The notes below the pieces were generated by a model that was not told where the DNA came from, did not search any database, and worked only from the letters and a program-made list of their open reading frames with translations. This document shows, one piece after another, positions 42,899 to 51,244 of a stretch of 51,244 nt of DNA. A program made the translations under genes and the position numbers. Within the stretch, counting starts at the first letter, position 1. Each line of letters opens with the position of its first letter. The stretch is from Mesobacterium pallidum (GTDB lineage: Bacteria; Pseudomonadota; Alphaproteobacteria; Rhodobacterales; Rhodobacteraceae), in contig NZ_JAIMID010000024.1 in assembly GCF_019966535.1 (NCBI RefSeq), forward strand, positions 11,845-63,088. The letters run 5' to 3'.

Positions 42899-43891
42899 AT
42901 GAAGCTGCAAAATCTCGAACGCCATCAAGCCTGGATCTACCTCGCTGCCATCCTTTCCGGTCTGGTCTTGGGCTCGCTCGCCCCCGGTATCTCGGGGGTG
43001 TTCGAGGCGCTGCTTTGGCCGGTGTTGGGGCTTATGCTTTTCACTACCTTCGCTCAGATGCCGCTAGCGCACCTGCCGCGCGCGACGCGCGACCGGCGTT
43101 TCATCGGCACCATGTTGATCGGCAATTTCGTCCTGGTGCCGCTGCTGGTCTGGGGGCTGATCGCGTTCCTGCCTGACGATCCTGCGCTTCGGCTCGGGGT
43201 GCTTGTCGTGCTGCTGGTGCCCTGCACCGACTGGTTCATCACATTCACCCATCTCGGTCGCGGCGATGCGGTGCGTGCCGCGTCCGCGACACCGATCCTC
43301 CTCGCGGTTCAGTTCGCCTGTCTGCCGCTCTTCCTTTGGCTTTTTCTCGGCGAGGCATTCTTTGAGCTTCTCGCCGCCGACCGCATTGCCGCCGTCTTTG
43401 CGGCGCTTGTCCTGCTGCCGCTCACAGCGGCTTTCCTGCTGGAGCGTTGGGCAGAGGCGCGCCCGGAGCGGGCCGCGATCGTAAATCGCCTCGCCTGGCT
43501 GCCGGTTCCGCTTCTGGCTGTCGTGGTGTTCCTGATCGCGGCCTCGCAAGTCGACGCGGTACGGGATGCGCTGCCGGTTTTGGCGCAGGTGGCGGGCGCC
43601 TACGTCGCCTACCTCGTCGCCGCAGCACTTCTCGGTGCGGCGACCGGGCGGGCGGCCGGATTGTCCACTAGCGGGTGACGAACGGTCATCTTCTCGCTCT
43701 GAACCCGCAACTCCTTCGTCGTACTTCCGCTGGTGCTGGTGCTTGGACCGGAGTGGAACGTGGCGGCCGTGGTCATCGTCTTCCAGTCGCTCGTCGAGCT
43801 CTTCGGCATGGTCGCCTATCTGTGGATCGTGCCGCGCTATCTGGTCCCCGAACATGCGGCGACCACGCAGGACTCCGCGGGGAACGAATGA
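42899..43891 (+). pseudogene. ACR3-like arsenite transporter with two in-frame TGA codons
   Basis: A 10-TM-type bile-acid-symporter/ACR3-like protein with the family stretch VLLVPCTDWFITFTHLGRGD. The frame is open from 42899 to TGA 43676-43678, continues RTVIFSL to a second TGA at 43700-43702, then TRNSFVVLPLVLVLGPEW...VFQSLVELFGMVAYLW to a normal stop at 43889. No frameshift is involved; total 330 codons, the normal family length. The family usually has a sense codon and Gly at those places. The truncated 259-aa product lacks the last helices. Confidence 0.8.
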
Positions 43892-43960
43892 TCGCAAACA
43901 ACGGCGCTGGCACCATTGTCCGCTTGGCTGACATGCATGGGCGTCCTCAACTATGGCCCT

Positions 43961-44383
43961 TCAGGTCACCTCCGTCAGCGCGTCGATCACAGGGCATTCA
44001 GGGACATCGTCACCGGTGCATTGCGCCACGGTGGAAGACAGCACGCGTTCGATGCGTTTGAGATCGTCGATCTTGGCGCGGACCGAGGCGAGATGCGAAT
44101 TTGCCAGACCCTGCACCTCGCCGCAGGTCTGGGCACCGCCATCGACCAAGGCGAGCAGATCGCGGACTTCGTCGAGCGTGAACCCAAGCTCGCGCGCGCG
44201 CATGATGAAGCACAAGCGCGCGACATGCCGATCATCGTAGACGCGATAGTTTTTGCTGGAGCGCGGCGGCTCGGGCATAACGCCGATGTTCTCGTAGTAG
44301 CGAATGGTCTCGAGATTGCAGCCGGTCAGCCTGGCCAGATCTCCGCGCCTGAGGACCTTCACCGATCTGTGACGATTTTTCAC
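43961..44383 (-). CDS. merR: MerR mercury-responsive regulator
   Basis: A 140-aa MerR regulator. The N-terminal HTH (RRGDLARLTGCNLETIRYYE) is followed by the dimerisation helix, and Hg(II)-binding cysteines C87, C122 and C130 are spaced as in classical MerR. It is divergent from merT, across a 63-bp gap containing the operator. It represses merTPFA without mercury and activates by untwisting the promoter when Hg binds. GTG 44383 is used; a GTG seven codons later is possible. Confidence 0.92.
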   Translation of the reverse strand: MKNRHRSVKVLRRGDLARLTGCNLETIRYYENIGVMPEPPRSSKNYRVYDDRHVARLCFIMRARELGFTLDEVRDLLALVDGGAQTCGEVQGLANSHLASVRAKIDDLKRIERVLSSTVAQCTGDDVPECPVIDALTEVT

Positions 44384-44394
44384 GTTTGACCCTC

Positions 44395-44425
44395 TTGAGC
44401 CTGTACCTGCTACAGACCCTAGATT
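44395..44425 (+). promoter_or_regulatory. mer promoter/operator with 19-bp spacer
   Basis: -35 TTGAGC (44395-44400) and -10 TAGATT (44420-44425) are separated by 19 bp, the overlong spacing that MerR corrects. The dyad CTGTA-CCTGC-TACAG (44401-44415) lies in the spacer as in known mer operators. Confidence 0.82.
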
Positions 44426-44446
44426 GAGATCATCACTGAGGCAAGG

Positions 44447-44866
44447 ATGATTCGAACCATGACTGAAACCACATCCGCCGACCGGCAGACGGCAATGGAC
44501 GAAACAGGGGCTGCCGACAAAAAGGCATGGACGACAACCTGGCTCGGCGCGCTTGGCGCGCTGGCGATGACCTCATGCTGCATCCTGCCGCTGGTGCTGG
44601 TCAGCTTCGGCGTTACCGGCGTTTTCATTGCGCAGCTGGGCGTTCTCTACCAGTACAAATGGATCACCTTCGCGCTGAGTGCCGCCTGCATCGGCTATGG
44701 ATTCTACAAGGCCTACCGTCCGATCCCGACTGAGGCCTGCGCGGATGGCACCTGCGCGCGCCCCATGAACCGGAAACTCATGCGATCCATTCTTTGGATT
44801 GCCACCGCCATCGTCACCGTCGCGATGATCTTTCCCTATCTCACCCCATACCTTCTGTCCTACTGA
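44447..44866 (+). CDS. merT: MerT mercuric ion transporter
   Basis: A 139-aa inner-membrane protein with three TM segments. The vicinal pair C44-C45 lies in the first (MTSCCILPLV), and a cytoplasmic pair C98/C103 is in EACADGTCARP. It passes Hg(II) from MerP into the cell for reduction by MerA. GAGG is 5 bp before ATG 44447. First gene of the operon. Confidence 0.94.
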   Translation: MIRTMTETTSADRQTAMDETGAADKKAWTTTWLGALGALAMTSCCILPLVLVSFGVTGVFIAQLGVLYQYKWITFALSAACIGYGFYKAYRPIPTEACADGTCARPMNRKLMRSILWIATAIVTVAMIFPYLTPYLLSY

Positions 44867-44878
44867 AAGGCCGAACCC

Positions 44879-45184
44879 ATGAAGTCACTCCATCTTGCCC
44901 TTGCGGTCGTTGGCACTCTCGCAGCTTCCCCCGCCAGCGCCGCCGAACAGCGCATCAATATCGGGGTAGGCGAACTGACATGCCCGACCTGCTCCTACAC
45001 GGTGGCGGCGGCCATGCGGGGCGTTCCCTCGGTCGAGATCATCGACTTCATGGAAGGAGAGGAATTCGGCACCGGCACCTACATCGTCGCCTTTGATGAC
45101 GAGGCCGCCGATCAGGACATGATCGTCGAAGCAATCCGCGCCACCGGCTATTCGGCGGACATCGTCGAGTCCGGCGATTTCTGA
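44879..45184 (+). CDS. merP: MerP periplasmic mercury-binding protein
   Basis: A 101-aa protein with a signal peptide (1-22, cleavage after ASAA) and a heavy-metal-associated fold with LTCPTCSY (C35, C38). Related MerP proteins read MTCxxC. It scavenges Hg(II) and hands it to MerT. It lies 12 bp after merT. Confidence 0.92.
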   Translation: MKSLHLALAVVGTLAASPASAAEQRINIGVGELTCPTCSYTVAAAMRGVPSVEIIDFMEGEEFGTGTYIVAFDDEAADQDMIVEAIRATGYSADIVESGDF

Positions 45185-45221
45185 TCGCATTCACCGACCC
45201 GCACTCGGAGCTGGAGACAGC

Positions 45222-45662
45222 ATGACAGACATGAACAATAACAATGAACCCACGACCCTTTTGCGGCGCGGCCTCATCGGCAGCGTATTTGCGGCGATCT
45301 GTTGCTTCACGCCGTTCCTGGTGCTGATCGTCGCCGGGGTCGGACTTTCTGCCGTTGTTGGTTGGCTCGACTACGCGCTTTTCCCGATGCTCTTCGCCTC
45401 GCTGAGTGCGGTTGCATATGCCCTGTGGCAGCAAGCCGGCAGACCAGGGCACAGTCCGAAAGCCCTTCTCATCGGCTTGGCGGTTGTTCTTTCGGCTCTG
45501 CTGTTCTGGCTGGAGTTCCGCTTTGCTCTGCGGATCTCGGTTGCCGCCGCTTTGGCGGTGGCGGGATATGCGCTCTGGCTCAGAAAATCAGGCAGTTCAG
45601 CAGTGAGCCGGATCAAGAGAAACTGGCACAAGGAAAGGAACAGGTATGACCAAGACCTATGA
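45222..45662 (+). CDS. merF: MerF-like mercury transporter, extended
   Basis: The first 80 residues match MerF: two TM helices and the vicinal pair C27-C28 in FAAICCFTPFLVLIVAG. Classical MerF is about 81 aa. This one is 146 aa, with two additional hydrophobic segments (about 85-125), and lacks the second Cys pair. It overlaps the start of the reductase gene by 17 bp. Confidence 0.85.
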   Translation: MTDMNNNNEPTTLLRRGLIGSVFAAICCFTPFLVLIVAGVGLSAVVGWLDYALFPMLFASLSAVAYALWQQAGRPGHSPKALLIGLAVVLSALLFWLEFRFALRISVAAALAVAGYALWLRKSGSSAVSRIKRNWHKERNRYDQDL

Positions 45663-46995
45663 CCTCATCGTGATCGGCGGCGGCACCGCTGGAAATGGCG
45701 TCGCCCGGATGGCCGCGGATGCAGGCTGGAGCGTCGCCAGCATCGACAGCGAACCCCATGGCGGCACCTGCGCCCTGCGCGGCTGCGACCCCAAGAAAAT
45801 GCTGGTCGCGGTCACCGAGGGTGTCGAATGGGCCGAAAACATGGAAGGCAAGGGGCTGGAGGCGCAACCTTCGGTCAACTGGCCCGACATGATCGCCTTC
45901 AAGCGCAGCTTCACCGAAGCTATGCCACCGCGCATCGAAGCCGGGTTGGAAAAAGCGGGGATCGACGTCTTGCATGGGCTGGCACGGTTCACCGGCCCCA
46001 ATACGATCGAGTTGAACGGCGAGACCCTGACCGCGAAGCATTTTCATATCGCCACCGGCGCGCGGCCGATGACGCTGAACATCCCGGGCGAAGAGCATCT
46101 GACCACCAGCACCGAATTCCTGGAACTGCCTGAGCGACCGAACCGCATCGCCTTTGTCGGCGGCGGCTTCATCGCCATGGAATTCGCCCATATTGTCAAG
46201 CGGGCGGGCGCGCGCGAAGTGACAGTGCTGGAGATGATGGACCGCCCCTTGGGTCCTTTCGATCCCGACTTGGTCGCAATGCTGGTTGAGGCAACCGAAG
46301 AGCTCGGCGTCGATCTCCGCACCAAGGCGAAGGTGGCGAAGATCGAAAAGCAGGGCGACGAATTCACCGTCACGGTGGAAACTCCCGACGGCACCGAAAC
46401 GATCACTTGCGATCTGGTGGTGCATGGCACGGGCCGGGTGCCCAATATCGATCGCCTTAACCTTGAGGCCGCCGGCGTCGAATACTCACGCCGTGGCATC
46501 AAGGTGAGCGACGCGATGCGCACCACCAATCCGGCGATCTTCGCCGCGGGCGACTGCGCTGCCAGTGGGCCCAAGCTGACCCCGGTGTCCGCCTTCGAAG
46601 GGCGTGTGGCAGGCAAGAACCTGCTGGCTGGAGAAGACGAGCGTACCGTGGATTATCCGCCGATCCCGTCGGTAGTCTTCACCCTCCCGATGGTGGCCAC
46701 CGTGGGCTTGTCGGAAGCGGTGGCCAGGGAACAGGGGCTGAAGTTCGACACCCATTTCGAAAAGACAGGGGACTGGTATTCGTCGCTGCGCGTCGGCGCG
46801 AAACATACCGGATTCAAGGTTCTTGTCGAAGAGGGCAGCGGACAGATCCTCGGCGCGCATCTGATCGGGCCGGGCTCCGAGGAGCAGATCAATCTTTTCG
46901 CCATGGCCATGGGTGCCGGGCAGACCGCCAACCAGATCAAGGCCATGATTTTCGCCTATCCGAGCTATGCCTCCGACATCGGTTCGATGGTGTGA
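45646..46995 (+). CDS. FAD-dependent disulfide reductase in mer operon
   Basis: A 449-aa pyridine-nucleotide-disulfide oxidoreductase. FAD site IGGGTAGNGVA, redox pair C42/C47 in GGTCALRGCDPKK, NAD(P) site VGGGFIAMEFA, FAAGDC as second FAD contact, and a dimerisation domain. It lacks the C-terminal vicinal Cys pair of MerA, so it is more like glutathione reductase. Reductases of this type occur in some alphaproteobacterial mer operons and may regenerate thiols that carry Hg(II); that role is inferred. Confidence 0.85.
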   Translation: MTKTYDLIVIGGGTAGNGVARMAADAGWSVASIDSEPHGGTCALRGCDPKKMLVAVTEGVEWAENMEGKGLEAQPSVNWPDMIAFKRSFTEAMPPRIEAGLEKAGIDVLHGLARFTGPNTIELNGETLTAKHFHIATGARPMTLNIPGEEHLTTSTEFLELPERPNRIAFVGGGFIAMEFAHIVKRAGAREVTVLEMMDRPLGPFDPDLVAMLVEATEELGVDLRTKAKVAKIEKQGDEFTVTVETPDGTETITCDLVVHGTGRVPNIDRLNLEAAGVEYSRRGIKVSDAMRTTNPAIFAAGDCAASGPKLTPVSAFEGRVAGKNLLAGEDERTVDYPPIPSVVFTLPMVATVGLSEAVAREQGLKFDTHFEKTGDWYSSLRVGAKHTGFKVLVEEGSGQILGAHLIGPGSEEQINLFAMAMGAGQTANQIKAMIFAYPSYASDIGSMV

Positions 46996-47053
46996 TTCAA
47001 AATTATTGATCGGGGCCGTGTCGCGATACCGATCGCAAGCTAAGGAAGAACCA

Positions 47054-48505
47054 ATGGACCAAACTGTAACGAAAGACGATTGCTGCACTGCCAGTGAAAC
47101 CCGCGATGACAACTACGATCTCATTGTCGTTGGTGCCGGCTCGGCCGGGTTTTCTGCCTCGATCACGGCAGCCGATGCCGGAAAGCGCGTGGCGCTTATC
47201 GGGCACGGCACCACCGGCGGCACCTGTGTGAATGTCGGCTGCGTGCCGTCCAAGGCGATGATCCGCGCCGCAGAGGCGGTGCATGGCGGCGCGTCGGCCG
47301 CCCGGTTCCCGGGCGTCGAGCCCTGTGATCATGCGGTGGATTGGGGTGCCGTAGTGCAAGGCACCACCGATCTGGTCGAGGAGATGCGGCACAAGAAATA
47401 TATAGACCTGCTGCCCGCCTATAAAAGCGTTACCTATATCGAGGATGGCCCGGCGCGATTGGTCGAGGGTGGCGTCGCTGTTGGAGGACGGGTGATATCC
47501 GCCCCGCGCGTCCTGATCGCCACCGGCTCGCGCCCCCACCTGCCAGCGATCGAGGGGATCGACACAGTGGAGCCCCTCGATTCCACCGATCTATTGACTT
47601 TGCCTGACCGGCCCGAAAGCATCTTGGTGCTGGGCGGCGGCTATATCGGCTGCGAGCTGGCGCAAATGGCTTCAAGGCTGGGGGTGAAGGTCACGCTAGT
47701 GACCCGCTCGCGCCTCCTGCCGGGCGCCGAACCGGAGGTGGCCCAGGCGCTGACGCAAGCGCTGAAGGCCGAAGACATCGCGGTCGAGACCGGTCTTGCT
47801 TACGTCTCGGTCGCGAAAGCTGCGGGCGGCGTCAATCTGACTGTCGAACGGGGTGGCAAGACCGAGGATCTGACCGCCGAACGGCTGGTTGTGACCACCG
47901 GCCGGATCGCCAATTCCGAGAACCTTGGATTGGAAGAGCTTGGCATCGAGACCGACGCACGCGGCTCTATCAAGGTCGGTCAGGACATGGCGACCACGCG
48001 TGCCGGCGTCTGGGCCGCGGGCGATGTCACTGACCGTGACCAGTTCGTCTACATGGCGGCCTATGGTGCCAAGGTGGCGATCAACAATGCCCTTGGATTG
48101 GAGCAGATGCGCTATGACAACGCGGCGATGCCGTGGGTCGTGTTTACCGACCCGCAAGTGGCCGGCGTCGGCCTTTCGGAGGTTGAGGCCAAGGCGGCGG
48201 GGCACAAGGTCAAAACCAGTGTGATCACGCTCGACAACGTGCCCCGCGCCGTCGCTGCACGCGATACCCGCGGAGTGATTAAGCTGGTGGCCGACGCGAA
48301 GACCGACCGCCTGCTGGGCGGTCAGATCGCAGCACCGGAGGGGTCGGACACGATTCAGACACTGGCAATGGCGCTTATATTCGGCATGACCGCACGGGCG
48401 CTCGGAGAGACGATCTTTCCTTATTTGACCACGGTCGAAGGGCTGAAACTCGCCGCACAAACCTTCGACAAGGATGTAGCCAAACTCAGCTGCTGCGCGG
48501 GGTGA
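47054..48505 (+). CDS. merA: Mercuric reductase MerA
   Basis: A 483-aa MerA. FAD site VVGAGSAGFSASITAA, active site C58/C63 in GGTCVNVGCVPSK, NADPH site LGGGYIGCELAQ, and the C-terminal Hg-delivering pair C480-C481 (SCCAG). The NmerA heavy-metal domain is absent; instead the short N-terminus carries its own CC (C10-C11). ATG 47054 follows AAGGAAG. It reduces Hg(II) to volatile Hg(0) in the cytosol and ends the operon. Confidence 0.95.
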   Translation: MDQTVTKDDCCTASETRDDNYDLIVVGAGSAGFSASITAADAGKRVALIGHGTTGGTCVNVGCVPSKAMIRAAEAVHGGASAARFPGVEPCDHAVDWGAVVQGTTDLVEEMRHKKYIDLLPAYKSVTYIEDGPARLVEGGVAVGGRVISAPRVLIATGSRPHLPAIEGIDTVEPLDSTDLLTLPDRPESILVLGGGYIGCELAQMASRLGVKVTLVTRSRLLPGAEPEVAQALTQALKAEDIAVETGLAYVSVAKAAGGVNLTVERGGKTEDLTAERLVVTTGRIANSENLGLEELGIETDARGSIKVGQDMATTRAGVWAAGDVTDRDQFVYMAAYGAKVAINNALGLEQMRYDNAAMPWVVFTDPQVAGVGLSEVEAKAAGHKVKTSVITLDNVPRAVAARDTRGVIKLVADAKTDRLLGGQIAAPEGSDTIQTLAMALIFGMTARALGETIFPYLTTVEGLKLAAQTFDKDVAKLSCCAG

Positions 48506-48827
48506 AAAGACGAGAAATTCCGGCGACACCGACTCATAAGCAGCGCTCATTGTGAACCAGCGCGTACAAAGCCACAAAGTGCTTGTGGCGGTCAGCATTC
48601 TCTCGGCATGGAGGCTGACGGCGGTAACGGATAATCACATATTAGAGCCAGCAGTGCACATCCCACGTTCTGTCATTAGGTTGGTTATTGTGGCGGGGTT
48701 CATAAACAGACCGATCTCATCAAGATGGAAAGTGATCGGGAGTTGCCGAGAACGTCGCTGGGTCAACAATTGGTCATTACATTAGCCCTGTCTATTTGAT
48801 CGCCCGCAATACAAAGAAAGAATCGCC
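48506..48827. other. Intergenic region after merA
   Basis: 322 bp with no supported gene; AT-rich towards its right end, where the promoter of the next gene should lie. A 77-codon open frame at 48552 has no ribosome site or recognisable product. Confidence 0.5.
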
Positions 48828-49430
48828 ATGAATACAGTTGATACTGATTCTCGCACAACAGGTTCACTACCCGCATTCAACGCCCGAACTTTAGGGTTAA
48901 TGTTCGTCGCAGGTTTCTTTGCGACCGTCGCGTTCGATCTGTTGGGTCAGATCATCAGCCCGGGCTTGGGCTTTTCGCGGTTGTCACCGCACGGGCTAGC
49001 GAGGAGCTTACTCGGCAGCCTTGGTCTGCCGAACGGTGATTTCGCAGGATATTTCGTACATTTTTATCTTGTTGGCCTGATTGGCTATCCCGTCGGTTGG
49101 TTGTTCGTCTTTAGACCAATTTGGCACCGTATCGCGGGGCAGACGAACTGGTTTTTGCCCTCGGCGATTTATGGGTTCGGCCTGTGGGTGTTCGCCATCG
49201 GGGGCACTACTTCTGTCGCAGATCTTCCCTTCTTTCTGAATTTCACCGGCATTGCCTGGGTAGCGCTGGTGGGTCATATGCTCGGGACCGGGATCATGAA
49301 AAAGCGTGGCACGCTACAATTTCCGGGCCAGAGACCAGTCACTATGGATGAGAAATCACCGTCATTTGCCGGTAGCCCTATTGCAGGAAATGCAATTCTT
49401 GTTGACGGTGATCGTTGGACCCACTCCTGA
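48828..49430 (+). CDS. Hypothetical inner-membrane protein
   Basis: A 200-aa protein with four predicted membrane segments (about 22-46, 75-97, 110-125 and 133-152), a polar N-terminus and a hydrophilic C-tail of 45 residues. I do not recognise a named family. It lies between mer and a metal-associated secreted protein, convergent with the latter. Confidence 0.7.
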   Translation: MNTVDTDSRTTGSLPAFNARTLGLMFVAGFFATVAFDLLGQIISPGLGFSRLSPHGLARSLLGSLGLPNGDFAGYFVHFYLVGLIGYPVGWLFVFRPIWHRIAGQTNWFLPSAIYGFGLWVFAIGGTTSVADLPFFLNFTGIAWVALVGHMLGTGIMKKRGTLQFPGQRPVTMDEKSPSFAGSPIAGNAILVDGDRWTHS

Positions 49431-49473
49431 TGTGAGCCAAGCGAAAGAACCATCAGCTTTCGTCCGGAAACCT

Positions 49474-50718
49474 TCAATAGGAAGCGAAAACCGTGCGTAT
49501 AGTCGAACTCGGTTCCGGATCATCCGAGTTGCTGGGCTGTGTCCACGACAGGTAAACCCCTTCATTCGTTCGCGCCGTGCGCGGGAAGTTGACCGAACCT
49601 GCGCCGTTGTTTCGCGCAATCAGTTGCAGGTCCTTACACTGCTGACCGGTTGTGATCTGGCAAGCAAGGATCACCTCGCTCTCATTTGCCCATTCGACCC
49701 ACGTCACGAACGCAGTCTGAGGGTCCAGCATGAGAATATCGACCCGACCGGCGGGAATCCCGAGGCTGACTTTCGCCGGATCGCCAAAATTTCTGCCACC
49801 ATCGGAAGAGAACGCAACCTTGACTTCCGGCTTGTCATTTGCAGCCGTGAACCAGGCCACGGCGGCTGTTTGACCGGCGGTCGCGATGGCGGGGCCATTG
49901 ACCGGGCAGCCGGAGATTTCCCAGCCGTCATTGTGGACGTTTGTTGGTTCTGACCACATGCCGCCTTGGTGTCTTACGACAGATATATCCCTGATTTCCG
50001 CATCTGTTCTGTCGCGGTATGCGACAAGGACGGTGCCATCGTCCAGCGATGCGGCGGACGTCTGGCAGCATGAACAGGTCTGCGCATCGACAAGAACATC
50101 ATCGGTTCGCGTACCTTCGGGCGTGATCCGGGTTGCGCGCAACTGCATTGCATCCGGGTAGTTGCTGGCTGCGCTGGTGAAAAGCGGCTTGTCATATGCG
50201 CGTCCGTCAAGCCAGACAGACATCAAGGAACCGTCTTCGAGCGGCTGGAGCGTGACAAAACCGTGTTGGCTAACCGACCGATCATCATGTGGCGTTATCG
50301 GTGCGCTCCATGTCAGGCCCTCATCCGGCGAAAGAGAGATCTTGACGTCATAGGCATAGTCGTTTTTGGAATTTTCCCACAGCCAGTGAGCCGCAAAGGT
50401 ACCGTCATCAAGCGCAACAACGGACGGAAAATCGGCCCAGTTCACGAAGAGTTCGTCGGACACGGTAACAGTGCGGGCCGCGCTCCATTCTGCGTCTTCA
50501 AGGACCGACAATTTTACCGCAAACCCGGCAGGGTGTGGTTCGGTCCAACCCAGCAGGACCCGATCATCCTGCAGTGCGAACAGGGTGGGTTCCTGCGCAT
50601 TGTTCCCGACCGGTGGGTCTAGGTCGGCGAACTCCAATGGCTCGGCAAGGACCATGCCCGCCGTCATGCCCATGAACAGATGGGCCACAATCACGCCAGA
50701 ATGGATTTTTGATGGCAT
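49474..50718 (-). CDS. Secreted sialidase-like beta-propeller protein with CSCC motif
   Basis: A 414-aa exported protein with a signal peptide (1-25, ending MVLA) and BNR/Asp-box-like repeats such as SPDEGLTW and SSDGGRNF that indicate a six-bladed propeller. An unusual CSCC (C215, C217, C218) suggests metal or redox binding rather than sugar cleavage. It is followed by a multicopper oxidase remnant on the same strand, hinting at a copper-related role. Confidence 0.7.
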   Translation of the reverse strand: MPSKIHSGVIVAHLFMGMTAGMVLAEPLEFADLDPPVGNNAQEPTLFALQDDRVLLGWTEPHPAGFAVKLSVLEDAEWSAARTVTVSDELFVNWADFPSVVALDDGTFAAHWLWENSKNDYAYDVKISLSPDEGLTWSAPITPHDDRSVSQHGFVTLQPLEDGSLMSVWLDGRAYDKPLFTSAASNYPDAMQLRATRITPEGTRTDDVLVDAQTCSCCQTSAASLDDGTVLVAYRDRTDAEIRDISVVRHQGGMWSEPTNVHNDGWEISGCPVNGPAIATAGQTAAVAWFTAANDKPEVKVAFSSDGGRNFGDPAKVSLGIPAGRVDILMLDPQTAFVTWVEWANESEVILACQITTGQQCKDLQLIARNNGAGSVNFPRTARTNEGVYLSWTQPSNSDDPEPSSTIRTVFASY

Positions 50719-50887
50719 TGCGCACCTTTCCGATTATCAGACCAGCGTCATTCACAACCTGAGCATAGGCAAATTTTGGCGAGTGCCATGTAAACTTTTG
50801 TATGACGGGCCTGTGCTTGTTGTTAAGAGCGATATCCCGTTGTGGCACAGCTTCGCGTCAACGGTTGGCGCAACCACCGCTCCGACC

Positions 50888-51241
50888 TCAGCTGACTTGC
50901 ATCCAGGTCGCCATGCCATCAGCCTGATGGCTCAGCATATGGCAGTGCAGCATCCACGCGCCGGGATTGTCGAGTACGCACACAATCGTCATCGTCTCGC
51001 CCGGCGCTACGAGGGTCGTGTCGCGAAGGTGGGTTCGCGCACCATTCTGATCGGTTTCCCAGAAATGGTGGCCATGCAGGTGGATACCGTGCGGAAAAGC
51101 AGTGTCGTTCACCATCCGCACCTGCACTGCTTCATCACGTCTTGCCGAAATCAGCGGTTTGTTCGGCTGAATAGCCCCATGGTTCGTGGACGCCTTCTTC
51201 CCTAATTTTTGAGGCAAGGAGGCCACGATGGGCAAAGGCAA
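50888..51241 (-). pseudogene. Multicopper oxidase 3' fragment
   Basis: About 105 C-terminal residues of a multicopper oxidase with its copper ligands: FPHGIHLHGHHFW and WMLHCHMLSHQADGM. The first two cupredoxin domains are missing. The frame upstream reads unrelated residues and meets a stop at 51242-51244, so the 5' part is truly lost rather than cut by the window edge. A CopA/CueO-like enzyme is the likely parent. Confidence 0.8.
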
Positions 51242-51244
51242 CTA
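51228..51244 (+). CDS. Start of a plus-strand gene, cut by window end
   Basis: ATG 51228 with AAGGAGG 5 bp upstream reads MGKGN and runs off the window. The excellent ribosome site is the only evidence. It lies across the lost 5' part of the multicopper oxidase and may be what replaced it. Confidence 0.45.

Noticed and set aside
48552..48785. 77-codon plus-strand frame after merA
   Set aside because: No ribosome site, no recognisable product and poor composition; treated as intergenic.

Overview
The window looks like accessory plasmid DNA from an alphaproteobacterium, most likely Rhodobacterales. The reasons are its GC-rich sequence, a RepABC replication operon, a second RepA (PF10134-type) iteron replicon with MOBQ-type mobilisation genes, an RHE_PE00001-type protein and a marine-style mer operon. 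There are no rRNA, tRNA or core housekeeping genes.

The layout is governed by two apparently identical 3.5-kb RIT elements (three overlapping tyrosine recombinases, 31-bp terminal inverted repeats) at 1-3496 and 29334-32829, in the same orientation and exactly 29,333 bp apart. The second copy is flanked by the 5' halves of two different ardC-like antirestriction genes, one on each strand, each cut at the codons of its HExxH zinc motif. The missing 3' half of the first ardC lies just right of the first RIT copy. So 3497-29333 plus one RIT copy closes into a 29.3-kb circle with an intact interrupted ardC. Each part of the window has its own replication system, so the window reads as a cointegrate of two plasmids joined through RIT copies, or as an assembly join at that repeat.

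The 29.3-kb unit is a small mobilisable defence plasmid. From left to right it carries: a retron-like operon (structured leader, XRE regulator, reverse transcriptase with retron motifs, TIR protein); a three-gene restriction-modification system; BrnT/BrnA toxin-antitoxin; a small integrase with a WGR protein; a chromate operon (chrB-chrA-truncated SOD) bounded by recombinase-core-like palindromes; an AIPR protein; a DprA-like/phosphoribosyltransferase pair; parA with a ribbon-helix-helix partner; repA with seven iterons and a DnaA box; a VirD4/TraG coupling protein, small relaxosome protein, oriT and MOBQ relaxase; and an AbiJ-like nuclease. A 20-bp palindromic motif recurs upstream of parA, dprA and the AIPR gene, suggesting shared control.

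Right of the second RIT lies the other plasmid. It has the split ardC2, an Xre-RES toxin-antitoxin pair, a dead IS3-family element, repC-repB-repA, a serine recombinase, an RHE_PE00001 protein, an arsenite-type transporter gene with two in-frame TGA codons, merR-merT-merP-merF-(disulfide reductase)-merA, a membrane protein, a secreted sialidase-like protein and a 5'-truncated multicopper oxidase.
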